The translations under genes were made by a program, and so were the position numbers. Positions 31,128-40,518 of a stretch of 64,000 nucleotides of DNA are shown here, in pieces. Under the pieces are notes generated by a model. The model was not told where the DNA came from. It searched no databases and worked only from the letters and a program-made list of their open reading frames with translations. Position 1 is the stretch's first letter, and every line of letters starts with the position of its first letter. The stretch is from Terriglobia bacterium (GTDB lineage Bacteria; Acidobacteriota; Thermoanaerobaculia; Thermoanaerobaculales; Thermoanaerobaculaceae): NCBI GenBank assembly GCA_020073245.1, contig JAIQFQ010000005.1:54181-118180 (forward strand), written 5' to 3'.

Positions 31128-31380
31128 GAACCCGCCTGAAATAGGCGAGGGCGGAAGGAGCATCCTGGAAGTAGCGCCACGCCAGGTGCGCCTTCCACAA
31201 CAACGCTTCGAGGTTGCGCGGGTCCTCGGCCAGCAGCTTGTCGCAGAAGTGGTCGGCGAAGCGCCAGCGGCCCTCGCCCAGGGCCCGCACGATCTGCGTG
31301 CGAAAAGCGGACACGAGAACAGTGCTTGCCCGAGCTTCGTTTTCCCGCCCCACCACCTGACGCAAGATTGTTGCCACCAT
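31042..31380 (-). CDS. TPR-like protein
   Basis: About 112 aa from the ATG at 31380, or 131 aa from 31437. Helical pairs such as GRWRFADHFCDKLLAEDPRNLEALLWKAHLAWRYFQDAPSALAYFRRVL look like one or two TPR units. No signal peptide. Function unknown. Convergent overlap with the preceding gene. Confidence 0.5.
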   Translation of the reverse strand: MVATILRQVVGRENEARASTVLVSAFRTQIVRALGEGRWRFADHFCDKLLAEDPRNLEALLWKAHLAWRYFQDAPSALAYFRRVLILGGFESSNEYVARAQNSLAQLLEQLS

Positions 31381-31566
31381 ATTCAAGTCCCAATCTAACA
31401 CCCGAAAGGTCAATTGGCAAGGGTGGTACATGGGCATCGAGCCCGGACGGTGACAGTCCCATCCGAGCTCGATCGCGCCTCAGGAGGTGTTTGGCCACGG
31501 TGGGAGCTACGAAGCCGGCACCACGACCTGCCAAGAACCAGCCTCCGGCTTGAATGAAAGCGGGAA

Positions 31567-31683
31567 TTGGGAAAGAGAGAACGGGAGACGGGAGACGGAA
31601 GACGGAAGACGGAAGAGGAAAGACAAGGCTCGTCCAGGGTCGTTGTAGTCCGTCTCCCTTCTTCCTCCTACCCTCTTCCCTTG
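31567..31683. repeat. Inverted 7-bp-period repeats (GGAAGAC type)
   Basis: Left arm 31583-31612 has GGGAGAC/GGAAGAC units; right arm 31650-31682 has CGTCTCC and CCTCTTCC-type inverse units. It lies between the prenyl synthase stop and the TPR gene start. Bases 31381-31566 hold no visible gene. Confidence 0.65.
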
Positions 31684-31746
31684 ACGAACGGGTCCGCTGC
31701 TAACCCCGTGCGCGCGAAGGCCTCACCGGTTCACCGCGGCCTCGCG

Positions 31747-32697
31747 TCAGAACTCGCGCTCGACGACGAAGCGCGGTGCGGCAGCCAGCGCGTCGAGCGC
31801 CGGCCCGGACGGAAGGGACGCCAGCGCCGCGACCGCTCGGACCCCGAACTCGTCCGCGACCCGCCGCGCCTCGTCCACTGCGCCGTGACGATCGAGCAGC
31901 TCGCGGAGCGCCTCCGGGGTGGTGCTGCCGAGCTCGCCCTCGATGAGCACGCGTTCGACTACGGCTCGCTCGCCTTCGGTCGCGTGCGGCAGGGCGAGAA
32001 TGAAGGGCAGCGTCAGCTTGCCCTCCAGGAGGTCGGAGAAGACCGGTTTCCCAAGGCGTTGCTGCGAACTCACGATATCCAAGATGTCGTCCACGATCTG
32101 GAAACACATGCCTATGTTGCGGCCGTACTCCTCGAGTGCCGGCCGGTAGGACGCGAAGGCGGGTGAGAAGTGCGTCGGCAGGGCGCAGGCTGCCGCGAAG
32201 AGTTCCGCCGTCTTTCGGCGGGTGATCTCGAGGTATTGCTCGCGGGTCAGTCTGCCCGTGCCCTGGAGCGCCAGGCCCAGGATCTCGCCCTCGATCATCT
32301 GGGTGGTGGCGAACGACAACGTCTGCATGGCGGGGATGTCGGCGACCTCGAGCGCAAGCTCGATCGCACGGAGGTACAACCAGTCGCCGAGCAGCACCGT
32401 CAGCTGGTTTCCCCACCTGTGGTTCGCCGTGGCTCGCCCGCGGCGCACCGTGGCGCTGTCGATGATGTCGTCGTGAACGAGCGAGGCGGTGTGGATCATC
32501 TCGACGATCGCGCCGTAGCGCACGTCGAGATCGCCGCCCTGGTAGCCGAGCAGACGTGAGGTCGCGAGGAGGATGGCCGGCCGCAGGCGCTTGCCGCCTG
32601 CCTCGAGCACGTAGGCACCGGCCTCCGGAACCGGTTCGGGCCCGGAGTTGAGCTGGAGCGTGATGAAACGCTCGACCAGGTCGAGGCGGGGGCGCAC
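31747..32697 (-). CDS. ispB: Polyprenyl diphosphate synthase
   Basis: 316 aa. First Asp-rich motif HDDIIDSATVRRGRATANHRWGN and second QIVDDILDI with GKPVFSDLLEGKLTLP. Residues before the first motif are small/hydrophobic, fitting a long-chain trans-prenyl synthase for quinone side chains. The gene symbol is by family; the product length cannot be read. Confidence 0.9.
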   Translation of the reverse strand: MRPRLDLVERFITLQLNSGPEPVPEAGAYVLEAGGKRLRPAILLATSRLLGYQGGDLDVRYGAIVEMIHTASLVHDDIIDSATVRRGRATANHRWGNQLTVLLGDWLYLRAIELALEVADIPAMQTLSFATTQMIEGEILGLALQGTGRLTREQYLEITRRKTAELFAAACALPTHFSPAFASYRPALEEYGRNIGMCFQIVDDILDIVSSQQRLGKPVFSDLLEGKLTLPFILALPHATEGERAVVERVLIEGELGSTTPEALRELLDRHGAVDEARRVADEFGVRAVAALASLPSGPALDALAAAPRFVVEREF

Positions 32698-32821
32698 GAG
32701 CTCGAAGCTCGCCGCCAGCGAGGGGACCTGCGGGCCCGGTGAGGGGTTCGGTGTTGTCAGAGCGTCAACCTCCGGCCGCCAGCGGCGGCGCCAGACATCG
32801 TAACTCTAACCCGTGCCAGTG

Positions 32822-33421
32822 TCATTCTTCTTCCGGGGCGCACGGCCGCGAGCCCGGCAGCGAGGGCCGGAAGAACGACGGGGGCAGCTCCGTCCGCCGC
32901 TGCCAGCCACTGAAGGTGAACTGGTTGCGGTTGCCGCTCGCGTCGCGAACGGTGAGGCCGCTCGGGAGACCGTCCGCGCTCAGCGTCATGGTGATCTCGG
33001 CCAGTTCGGGCGTGGGTTCCTTCGGGACGAGACGGAGGGTCGGTCCGCTCGAGTCGATCACAAAGGCACGTCGGGCCGCTTGAGGGTCGAGTGCCACGGC
33101 GAGCGGGAGACGTCCCCAGGCGCCGGCGTCGAGGCGCACCGCGTCGCACGAACCCGCGCCTTGATCCACGAGACGTCCGACCGAACCGTCGGTTGCGAAG
33201 ATCCGCGGCGCCGCCGAGGTGTAGTCGAAACGCAGCAGTGCCGGCTGCGACAGAGTGAGAGTTCCTTTCTCCGTCGTTCCTGCCTCGAATCCCTCCGGCG
33301 TGTACCGCTGGATGAAACCGGCCTGCCATGCCTTCGCCTCTCGAAGAACGGCGGCAAGGCGGTCCAGGGCGTCCGGCCCGGGGGCCGCGACAAGAGCGAG
33401 AGCGAGGACGATGTGGAGCAT
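32822..33421 (-). CDS. lolA: LolA-like outer-membrane lipoprotein carrier
   Basis: 199 aa from the ATG at 33421; the longer frame overlaps purH. Signal-like start MLHIVLALALVAAPG. The pattern LRFDYTSAAPRIFATDGSVGRLVDQ, the allocation of short beta strands, and VIDSSGPTLRLVPKEPTPELAEITMTLSADGLPSGLTVRDASGNRNQFTFS match the LolA fold. It would ferry lipoproteins across the periplasm. It follows purH on the same strand by 7 bases. Confidence 0.8.
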   Translation of the reverse strand: MLHIVLALALVAAPGPDALDRLAAVLREAKAWQAGFIQRYTPEGFEAGTTEKGTLTLSQPALLRFDYTSAAPRIFATDGSVGRLVDQGAGSCDAVRLDAGAWGRLPLAVALDPQAARRAFVIDSSGPTLRLVPKEPTPELAEITMTLSADGLPSGLTVRDASGNRNQFTFSGWQRRTELPPSFFRPSLPGSRPCAPEEE

Positions 33422-33428
33422 CGCGCGC

Positions 33429-34964
33429 TCAGTGCCGGAAGTGGCGGCGCCCCGTGAAAACCATCGCGAGGCCGAAGCGGTTGGCGGCTGCGACGACCTC
33501 GGAGTCACGAACGGACCCACCCGGCTGCGCCACCGCCGTCACACCCGCCGCGGCCAGGACCTCGACCCCGTCGGGGAACGGGAAGAAGGCATCGCTGCCC
33601 GCGCCGGTACCTTTCAGTGAGAGCCCCGCGGCTCCGGCTTTCTCCACGGCTATCCGGCACGAGTCGACGCGGCTCGGCTGTCCGGCGCCGATTCCGACGG
33701 TGCTCCGCTCGTTTGCCAGGACGACGGCGTTCGACGGCGCGTGCTTGGCGACGCGCCAGGCGAGCCGCAGAGCCGACAACTCGGCGTCGCTCGGGCCGCG
33801 AACCGTCATCACCTTCCACTCCTCGTCCCACCCCACGTCGGCACTCTGGACCAGGAGCCCGCCATCGATCACCCGCAGGCGCGGTGTGGGATGCGCCGGA
33901 GGAGGAGCGATGAGCACGCGGAGGTTCTTCTTGGCGATGAAGAGCTGTCGTGCCTCCTCGCTGACGCCGGGGGCGATGACCACCTCCGCGAAGAGCTGCA
34001 CGATGTGGCCTGCGGCCTCTGTCTCGAGCGGCAGGGACGAGGCGATCACCCCTCCGAACGCCGACACCGGGTCGCAGGCGAGGGCGCGCTCGTAGGCAGC
34101 GGCTGCACTGTCGCCGAGGCCGGCGCCGCATGGCCCGCCATGCTTGACGATCGCGACCCCGGCGGCGGGGAGATCGTGGACCAGACGCCAGGCGGCGTCG
34201 GCGTCCATGAGGTTGTTGTAGGAAAGCTCCTTGCCCTGGAGTTGCTCGAACGCGGCCAGGCCGGTGGGTCGCGCCGGCCGGACGAAGACGGCGCTCTGGT
34301 GAGGGTTCTCGCCGTAGCGCAGCGGGAGCTCCTCGCCGCCGAGCCAGGGTGCCACGCCGTCCAGCAGCAGGCTCGGCTCGAGTCCGAGGTGGCTGGGCAG
34401 CGCCTGGCCGATCGCCGCGTCGTAGGCAGCCGTGTGCCGGAACGCCTTCACGGCCAGGCGCCGGCGCAGAGCCTCGCTGCCGCCGTCCGTCCGGAGCGCC
34501 TCGAGGACGGTCCCATAGTCGTCGGGGTCCACGACGACCGTCACGTGGCGGTGGTTCTTGGCCGCGGCGCGGATGAGGGACGGGCCGCCGATGTCGATGT
34601 TCTCGATCACCTCGGCCGGGGCCACGCCCGGTTTCGCGGCGGTCGCGGCGAACGGGTACAGGTTGACGGCCACGAGGCCGATCGGCGTGACACCCCAGTC
34701 GTGGAGGACCGCGCAGTGGGCGGGATCGTCCAGGTCGGCGAGGATGCCGGCGAAGATCTTGGGGTGAAGCGTCTTGACTCGGCCGCCCAGGACCTCCGGC
34801 GTGCCGGTCAGCTCGCTCACCTCGCGCACGGCAACCCCTGCCTGGCGCAGCACCTGCGCGGTTCCGCCGGTGGAGAGGATCTCGAAACCCAGAGAGGAGA
34901 GGCCGCGAGCGAAGCCTTCAAGGCCGCGCTTGTCGGAAACCGAGAGTAGGGCGTGGGGCTTCAC
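33429..34964 (-). CDS. purH: Bifunctional AICAR transformylase/IMP cyclohydrolase
   Basis: 511 aa, GTG start. The N-terminal MGS-like cyclohydrolase (ALLSVSDKRGLEGFARGL, LSTGGTAQVLR, KTLHPKI) and the C-terminal transformylase (LRYGENPHQSAVF, SYNNLMDADAAW, IVKHGGPCG, DAFFPFPDGVE) are complete. Last two steps of IMP synthesis. Confidence 0.96.
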   Translation of the reverse strand: MKPHALLSVSDKRGLEGFARGLSSLGFEILSTGGTAQVLRQAGVAVREVSELTGTPEVLGGRVKTLHPKIFAGILADLDDPAHCAVLHDWGVTPIGLVAVNLYPFAATAAKPGVAPAEVIENIDIGGPSLIRAAAKNHRHVTVVVDPDDYGTVLEALRTDGGSEALRRRLAVKAFRHTAAYDAAIGQALPSHLGLEPSLLLDGVAPWLGGEELPLRYGENPHQSAVFVRPARPTGLAAFEQLQGKELSYNNLMDADAAWRLVHDLPAAGVAIVKHGGPCGAGLGDSAAAAYERALACDPVSAFGGVIASSLPLETEAAGHIVQLFAEVVIAPGVSEEARQLFIAKKNLRVLIAPPPAHPTPRLRVIDGGLLVQSADVGWDEEWKVMTVRGPSDAELSALRLAWRVAKHAPSNAVVLANERSTVGIGAGQPSRVDSCRIAVEKAGAAGLSLKGTGAGSDAFFPFPDGVEVLAAAGVTAVAQPGGSVRDSEVVAAANRFGLAMVFTGRRHFRH

Positions 34965-35697
34965 GGGGCTGGGGCTCTCCCTTCCAAACGAGAATCATAT
35001 CCTGCTGGCGGGGAATCTCGGGCACGAGTCCGCCGGCGTGTATCCAGACCCAGGAGGCCAGGTTTGCGAAGTCGCTCGCGGCGTGATTCAGGAAGAGCGA
35101 CGCGGTTCCGAAGCTGGAGGACCGGTCGTCCAACTGCCCCCAGGATGCCGGCCCGCCCAGCCGGTCGAGGTCCTCGCGGACGTACCCCGCCATCGTGTCC
35201 GTCTCGCGCCGCCGGCCCGCGACCAGGGTTGCGATGCCGTCCACCGGACCCGCGATCACAGCGCTCTCCTGGCCGTAGAAGACCAAAGGGATCCGCGGTG
35301 TCGCAGCCGGGACGTAGCTCGCGTAGGAACGGGCATAGGCGTCGCCGGGACGTGCGCCGAGGAACGGATCCTCGACGTCGGCCGTCAGATGCGCGAGAGC
35401 TCCCAGTCCGGCCACGACCTCTGCGAAAGGCGCGCGCGCACGGATCGCCGCGACCAGCCGCTCGCACTGCGACCGGATCGAGCTCTCGAGGCCGGCCCGC
35501 GTCCCGGGTACGTGGAACGAGAGCGGCCAGCCAGCCGCGGCCGCCGCCCCAGCGGCGAACTGGCGGTCATGGCGGCTCACCTGCCGGGCGAGGTCCGGAG
35601 GGAGCCAGGGCAGCGAGCGCCGCCCCACTTCGCGGTCGACTTCGGCGGGGTGGGCAAGGCAGACGGCGGCGACGGCTGGGAGGAGGACACAAAACAC
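34918..35697 (-). CDS. Secreted protein, zinc-dependent phospholipase C-like
   Basis: 259 aa, GTG start. Signal peptide-like N-terminus (VLLPAVAAVCLAHPAE). His/Asp-containing segments GALAHLTADVEDPFLG and SLFLNHAASDFANLASWVW recall the alpha-helical zinc phospholipase C/S1-P1 nuclease fold, but I cannot confirm all ligands. Its 3' end overlaps the purH start by 47 bases. Confidence 0.5.
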   Translation of the reverse strand: MFCVLLPAVAAVCLAHPAEVDREVGRRSLPWLPPDLARQVSRHDRQFAAGAAAAAGWPLSFHVPGTRAGLESSIRSQCERLVAAIRARAPFAEVVAGLGALAHLTADVEDPFLGARPGDAYARSYASYVPAATPRIPLVFYGQESAVIAGPVDGIATLVAGRRRETDTMAGYVREDLDRLGGPASWGQLDDRSSSFGTASLFLNHAASDFANLASWVWIHAGGLVPEIPRQQDMILVWKGEPQPREAPRPTLGFRQARP

Positions 35698-35766
35698 GGA
35701 GGGATTCTACGGGGCAGCACCGGCTTTGGCCAGCGGTGCTAGTCTTTCCAGCATCCGGAGGCGGCG

Positions 35767-36309
35767 ATGGCGAGAGTCCTGAAGGAAGTGCGGGTGGGGC
35801 GCGGCTCGATCGCGGTCGTCGTCGGGGACCTCACGGAAGAGCGTACCGACGCGATCGTCAACGCGGCCAACACCGCCCTCGCGCACGGAGGCGGTGTTGC
35901 CGGCGCCATCGTTCGAAAGGGTGGTCCTGCGATCCAGGCGGAGTCGAACGCAAAGGCGCCCGTTCCGGTCGGCGGGGCCGTGGCCACCGGAGCAGGGCGG
36001 CTGCCCTGCCGCTACGTGATCCACGCGGTCGGACCGGTGTGGGGCGAAGGCGAGGAGGAGACCAAGCTGCGCCGCGCGGTCGAGAGTGCCCTCGCCACGG
36101 CGGATCAGCTGGGCCTGACCTCGGTGGCGATCCCGGGGATCTCGACCGGAATCTTCGGGTATCCGAAGGCCGATGGCTGCAGCGTGATCGTTCAGGAGAC
36201 AGCCCGACACCTGAGCGCACCGAAAGGCTCCGTGACCGACGTTCGGTTGGTGAGCATCGACGACGAGACCGCCTCCCATTTTCTCGCCGCGGCGGAGCAC
36301 CTGTGCTAG
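35767..36309 (+). CDS. Macro domain protein
   Basis: 180 aa. VVVGDLTEERTDAIVNAANTALAHGGGVAGAIVRKGGP is the ADP-ribose-binding signature, and VAIPGISTGIFGYPKADG the second loop. Such proteins hydrolyse ADP-ribosyl or O-acetyl-ADP-ribose groups. No ADP-ribosyltransferase is adjacent. The pepA gene follows after a short gap. Confidence 0.92.
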   Translation: MARVLKEVRVGRGSIAVVVGDLTEERTDAIVNAANTALAHGGGVAGAIVRKGGPAIQAESNAKAPVPVGGAVATGAGRLPCRYVIHAVGPVWGEGEEETKLRRAVESALATADQLGLTSVAIPGISTGIFGYPKADGCSVIVQETARHLSAPKGSVTDVRLVSIDDETASHFLAAAEHLC

Positions 36310-36356
36310 GATGAACGGCGCGCCCGGTCCGGGCGCCATTTCACAAGGGGGACGCA

Positions 36357-37850
36357 ATGGCAGACCTGGTGCAGTTGTGGAAGGCCCCTGAAGAACCGCT
36401 GGATTGCCTCTACCTCGCCACGACCGAAGGCACGAATCCCTTGGAGGGCCTCGTCCTCCCCGGAACCAACCCGAAGAGCATCGGCCACGCGGTTTCCGAA
36501 CTCGGCGTTCGTGGACTCGAGGGCGAGGTGCTCGTCACCGCGAGCCCCAGCCGTGACTTCAGGCGCATCGCCTGCTTCGGCATCGGCAAGGCCGGCGATT
36601 TCACTGTCCACTCGTTGCGCAAGCTGCTCCGGCGGGTGCTGGAGCAGGCGGGCCACAACCGTGAGTACCAGATCGCGGTGGCGCTCTCGGCGATGCCTCG
36701 GGACGTCGATGCCCAGGAGGCTCGCACCGTGGCGCTGGCGGAGTTGGCTCTCGCCGACTACCGCTTCGATCGGTTCCGCTCGCATCCCGACGAGTCCACC
36801 AAGGTGGACGTCGTCCATGTCGTTCCTCTGAAGGGTGAGGACGAGAAGGGCCTGCGGGCTCGGATCGACCGGGCCCGCCGGCTGGACACGCTGGTCCGTC
36901 TCGCTCGTGACTTGGGCAACCGTCCCGGGAACGATCTCACGCCGGAGAGCTTTGCCGGTGAGGCGAGCGCCATGTTTGCCGGAACTCCGGTGCGCGCGAC
37001 CGTGATGGGCCGCAAGGAGCTCGAGAAGGAGGGGCTGCGCGGGATCGTGGCCGTCGGACAGGGCTCGGTCCAGGAGCCGAGGATGGTGCGGCTCGAGTAC
37101 CGGGCGAAGAAGCCGCGGGCGTCGGTCGTCCTGGTCGGCAAGGGCGTGACGTTCGACGCGGGCGGGATCTCGCTGAAGGTCGCCGCGGAGATGGCCGAGA
37201 TGAAGCACGACATGGCCGGCGCGGCTGCGGTCGTGGCCGCGATGCGGACCGTGGCCGAGGACCAGCCGCCCCTCAAGGTCGTGGCCCTGGTCCCGCTGGT
37301 CGAGAACCTCCCCTCGGGCGGCGCTCTCAAGCCCGGCGACATCCTGACGATGGTTGACGGAACCACCGTCGAGGTCGAGAACACCGACGCCGAGGGCAGG
37401 CTCCTCCTCGCCGACGCCATGGCATACTCGGCCCGTTTCCACCCGGATGTCCTGGTGGATCTCGCCACTCTGACAGGCGCCTGCAAGGTCGCGCTCGGAT
37501 CGGAGCTGGCCGGGCTCTTCGCCAACGACGATGACCTGGCGCACCAGCTCGAACGCCTCGGCCACCGGACGGGCGACAGGGTCTGGCGGTTGCCTCTCCT
37601 GGCCGAGTACCGCGACCTCCTGCGCAGCGAGTGGGCCGACCTCAAGAACAGCGCCGGGCGCTGGGGATCGCTGCCCGCATCGGCCGCGTTCCTGGCCCGG
37701 TTCGTGCCCGAGAAGGCGCGGTGGGCGCACCTCGACATCGCGGGGGTCGCGTACATCCCGCGCAGCCGGAACGGCCTTCCCCCCGGCGCGACCGGATTCG
37801 GCGTCCGGCTGCTCATGGCGCTGCTCGACGAGCTGGCCGAGAAGGCATGA
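36357..37850 (+). CDS. pepA: Leucyl aminopeptidase (M17)
   Basis: 497 aa. GKGVTFDAGGISLKVAAEMAEMKHDMAGAAAV and the signature NTDAEGRLLLADAM (from residue about 342) carry the two-zinc site. Cytosolic peptidase that trims N-terminal residues; E. coli PepA also binds DNA in Xer recombination. The N-terminal macro-like regulatory domain is present. Stop overlaps the GNAT gene start. Confidence 0.95.
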   Translation: MADLVQLWKAPEEPLDCLYLATTEGTNPLEGLVLPGTNPKSIGHAVSELGVRGLEGEVLVTASPSRDFRRIACFGIGKAGDFTVHSLRKLLRRVLEQAGHNREYQIAVALSAMPRDVDAQEARTVALAELALADYRFDRFRSHPDESTKVDVVHVVPLKGEDEKGLRARIDRARRLDTLVRLARDLGNRPGNDLTPESFAGEASAMFAGTPVRATVMGRKELEKEGLRGIVAVGQGSVQEPRMVRLEYRAKKPRASVVLVGKGVTFDAGGISLKVAAEMAEMKHDMAGAAAVVAAMRTVAEDQPPLKVVALVPLVENLPSGGALKPGDILTMVDGTTVEVENTDAEGRLLLADAMAYSARFHPDVLVDLATLTGACKVALGSELAGLFANDDDLAHQLERLGHRTGDRVWRLPLLAEYRDLLRSEWADLKNSAGRWGSLPASAAFLARFVPEKARWAHLDIAGVAYIPRSRNGLPPGATGFGVRLLMALLDELAEKA

Positions 37851-38290
37851 CGACCTACTGGGTGCGCCCGGCCCGGCCGGCCGACCTCAAGGCCGTCCGC
37901 GAACTGGCCCGACGGGTCCGTCGGGAGTTCCACTCGACCGTCCGGGGGGCGGAACAAACCGGCACGAAGGAGCTCGCGGATCTCCTCTGGGTCGTCGAAG
38001 CCGGGCGGGCCGAGATCGTGGGGTGCTGCGGCGTCCGCGAGGGCGGCGACGCTACCTGGGAGCTGCACTCGCTCTTCCTCGCGCCCGAGTGGCGGGGGTT
38101 CGGCCTCGGCCGCTCGCTCGTCGAGCGCGCTCTCCGCAGCGCTCAGGAGGGCGGCGCGCTGATGGCGGCGTGCGTGGTCCCGCCGGAGTTCGCGGAGGCG
38201 GTCGGGCTGCTGCGCAGCCTGGGTTTCCGTGAAGAGGGGGCGGAAGGCTCGCAGCTCCGGTTCGTGTGCCCCCTCGGCCAGGTGAGCTAA
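37847..38290 (+). CDS. GNAT family N-acetyltransferase
   Basis: 147 aa, ATG overlapping the pepA stop. The acetyl-CoA loop is seen in LHSLFLAPEWRGFGLGRSLVERAL, followed by LLRSLGFREEG. Substrate unknown. Coupled to pepA, so possibly linked to amino-acid or peptide turnover. Confidence 0.85.
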   Translation: MTTYWVRPARPADLKAVRELARRVRREFHSTVRGAEQTGTKELADLLWVVEAGRAEIVGCCGVREGGDATWELHSLFLAPEWRGFGLGRSLVERALRSAQEGGALMAACVVPPEFAEAVGLLRSLGFREEGAEGSQLRFVCPLGQVS

Positions 38291-38296
38291 GCGGCC

Positions 38297-39004
38297 GTGT
38301 GCATCCTGCTCGCCCTCTCGCGAGATTCGGGAGGCGGCGAGCTCTGGATCGCCGCGAACCGCGACGAGCACCTCGACCGGCCGTGGCAGCCGCCGCGGGT
38401 GCTCGTCGAAGCCCCCCTCGTCTTCGGGGGGCGTGACCTCGCCGGCGGAGGCACCTGGCTCGCGGCGAATCTCGACGCGGGCTTCGTCGTCGGTGTGACC
38501 AACGCGCGCCTGGGAGCGGAGCTGCGAGAGAGGTCACGGGGCAGGCTGGTGCTGGACATCGCCTCCGAGCGTTCCCTCCCGGATGCGTTGGCGCTGCTCG
38601 CCGAGATCGAGTGGCCGCGGTACGGGGAGTTCAATCTCCTTCTCGGCGATCCCGACATGACCTGGCTGGCGACGAACGATCCCGTGCCCACGATCCAGAG
38701 GGCGGAACGCCCGGTCGTTGCCCTGGGCAACGACCCACTTGCGAAGCCGGGCGAGAGGGTCCGGGCGGCAGCGGAGCGGGCCGGTTCGATGGCGGGCCTC
38801 GCCGGAGAGGCGCTCGCGGGAACGCTCCAGGCGCTGCTCGCCGACCACGATGGCGTGGACCCCCTGTGCCGTCACGGCGAGCGGTACGGCACCGTCTGCT
38901 CGACGGTTCTCACCCTGAGCGGGCGGAAGGTCGCGAGCTACCTGTTCGCTCCCGGCAGGCCGTGCTCCACGCCGTTCCAGACCGTCGTCCTTCCCGTCGC
39001 GTAG
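38297..39004 (+). CDS. NRDE family protein (TANGO2-like)
   Basis: 235 aa, GTG start. Begins MCILLALSRDSGGGELWIAANRDEHLDRPW, with Cys2 and the name-giving NRDE motif; later FGGRDLAGGGTWLAAN and NLLLGD. Ntn-hydrolase-like fold with Cys2 exposed after Met removal. Exact reaction unknown. Six bases after the GNAT gene, so likely co-transcribed. Confidence 0.9.
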   Translation: MCILLALSRDSGGGELWIAANRDEHLDRPWQPPRVLVEAPLVFGGRDLAGGGTWLAANLDAGFVVGVTNARLGAELRERSRGRLVLDIASERSLPDALALLAEIEWPRYGEFNLLLGDPDMTWLATNDPVPTIQRAERPVVALGNDPLAKPGERVRAAAERAGSMAGLAGEALAGTLQALLADHDGVDPLCRHGERYGTVCSTVLTLSGRKVASYLFAPGRPCSTPFQTVVLPVA

Positions 39005-39212
39005 CGGACCAAGCCAAGCCCGCAGTGTTCATGAGTGTTCTGCTGCGAGCGTGGATCTGTCCGGCCACCGCCGCGACCTCGCGATGAACCCCCCAGGAAA
39101 GATTCACGCTGGCCGGCTCATTCCGAGCGTCCGGCAGCTGACTCGGGCGGGGTCGGGGACCGCACGCCGGAGCGGGCCGGCGCTCCGGCAGAAATGCCGG
39201 CGTCCAGTTCTC

Positions 39213-39241
39213 TTGACAGCGACTCGGTCGCAGTCTATTCT
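39213..39241 (+). promoter_or_regulatory. Candidate sigma-70-type promoter
   Basis: TTGACA (39213-39218), a 17-base spacer, then TATTCT (39236-39241), about 85 bases before the cupin start. The rest of 39005-39325 shows no gene. Confidence 0.5.
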
Positions 39242-39325
39242 TCCTAGAAGGCACTAAACACCATCCATCCCCCCCACGGACGGCGCCGTATCGGCAGTGG
39301 TGCGGCGCAGAAGGGACTTGTAGTC

Positions 39326-39721
39326 ATGACGCGAATCGGAAAGCTCAGTGTGGTAGGGACACTCTCGTTGTGCGCTCTCCTGGCGTTTGCCGGGAAGGCT
39401 GTTGCTGGGGAGGATCCGGTGAAGGTGGCTCCCGACAAGTGCAAGGTCTTGCTCGAGAACGACGACGTCAGGGTGTACGAGTTCGTCCTCAAGCCGGGCG
39501 AGACGATGCCGATGCACTCGCACCCGAGGACCTCGATCTACTCGTTGACCGACGCCAAGCTGAAGATCTCCACTCCGGACGGCGCGAGCCAGGACGCAGA
39601 GTTCAAGGCGGGGCAGGCCTACTTCCACGGCCCGGTGACCCACGCAGGTGTGAACGTCGGTACGACCGACTGCCACCTCATCATCAGCGAGATCAAACCG
39701 TCGCATCCGAAGAAGCAGTAG
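39326..39721 (+). CDS. Secreted cupin protein
   Basis: 131 aa. Signal peptide MTRIGKLSVVGTLSLCALLAFAGKAVAG with likely cleavage after AVA. Cupin motif 1 LKPGETMPMHSHPRTSIYSL carries the two metal-binding His residues and motif 2 is KAGQAYFHGPVTHAGVN. Periplasmic; the ligand is unknown. Confidence 0.85.
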   Translation: MTRIGKLSVVGTLSLCALLAFAGKAVAGEDPVKVAPDKCKVLLENDDVRVYEFVLKPGETMPMHSHPRTSIYSLTDAKLKISTPDGASQDAEFKAGQAYFHGPVTHAGVNVGTTDCHLIISEIKPSHPKKQ

Positions 39722-39745
39722 AGGGGGTACCGGCGTCCCCGGCGG

Positions 39746-40420
39746 CTAACGTCGTGGGGTGGGCGGGGTCCACCAGACGACCCGCCCGACGATCACGTCG
39801 GAGAGCGGCTGCCCCGACTTCAGGCGGATGGCGCGCGGCAGGTACGCCGGGTTGTCCGAGAGCAGGATCAGCACGCGCGAGGCGGCATCGACCACGAGGC
39901 GCTTGATGGCGCAGCCGTGCTCGCCGGCCACCTCCTCGCGCACCGCGTAGATCCCCTGCGGCGCCACCTCGCGCACCGGCGTGCGGTCGAGCAGGACGGT
40001 GGCTCCCGGCAGGATGGTGTCGGCCATCGAGTCCTGGTCCTTGCCGACTCTGACGAGCAGCGCCTGGGCCGGATCCACGCCGAGGCTGCGCAGGAGCGCG
40101 CGGGGGAGAGGCTCGTGCCCTTCCACGTGGTCGGCCAGGACGAGGGGCGGACCGGCGGCGATGCGGTCCGCCACCAGCGGCACGGCCACCGCGTCGCCGG
40201 TTTCGGCGGCGTGTGACTCCTCGCCCAGCAGTTCGCCCACGGTGGTGCCCAGGGCGGAGGCGAGGCGGGCGAGGGTGGCCACCGTCGGCGAGGATTCGCC
40301 GCGCTCGACCTGCGCGACGAAGTTGCGGGAAAGGCTCGCCCGATCGGCGAGCGCCTGCTGGCTCATGCCTCGCCGTTGGCGCGTCTCGCGCACGACCGCT
40401 CCGAGCTCTTCGATCCCCAT
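39746..40420 (-). CDS. XRE-S24 repressor with LexA-type autocleavage
   Basis: 224 aa. N-terminal XRE helix-turn-helix (RRGMSQQALADRASLSRNFVAQVERGESSPTVATL). The C-terminal S24 domain has the Ala-Gly cleavage site in RIAAGPP (A89-G90), the Ser of KDQDSMADTI (S131) and the Lys of AIKRLV (K173), so RecA-assisted self-cleavage is expected. It is divergent from imuA with palindromic operators in between, so it is the likely DNA-damage switch of the mutasome operon and of itself. Confidence 0.88.
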   Translation of the reverse strand: MGIEELGAVVRETRQRRGMSQQALADRASLSRNFVAQVERGESSPTVATLARLASALGTTVGELLGEESHAAETGDAVAVPLVADRIAAGPPLVLADHVEGHEPLPRALLRSLGVDPAQALLVRVGKDQDSMADTILPGATVLLDRTPVREVAPQGIYAVREEVAGEHGCAIKRLVVDAASRVLILLSDNPAYLPRAIRLKSGQPLSDVIVGRVVWWTPPTPRR

Positions 40421-40422
40421 CT

Positions 40423-40482
40423 GACAACTCCAGTTGTCAATCTAGGTCATTGACGCCGCGGTGTCAACTTTAGGGGTTGACA
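40423..40482. promoter_or_regulatory. Operators between the repressor gene and imuA
   Basis: Two inverted repeats with the same half-site: GACAACT-CC-AGTTGTC (40423-40438) and TGTCAAC-7 bases-GTTGACA (40462-40482). A weaker TTGAC/GTCAA pair lies at 40450-40467. The second overlaps the -35 box of imuA, so binding would block it; the first lies at the repressor start codon, implying autoregulation. Confidence 0.65.
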
Positions 40483-40505
40483 AACATATAGGTCAGGCTT
40501 AAATT
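40477..40505 (+). promoter_or_regulatory. Promoter of imuA-imuB-dnaE2
   Basis: TTGACA (40477-40482), a 17-base spacer, TAAATT (40500-40505), then the imuA ATG at 40519. The short leader leaves no clear ribosome site. Confidence 0.6.
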
Positions 40506-40518
40506 GGTGTTGACCATT

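Noticed and set aside
32757..33329. Minus-strand 190-codon frame overlapping the lolA region
   Set aside because: The LolA-like frame has a signal peptide and fold pattern; this one is a shadow.
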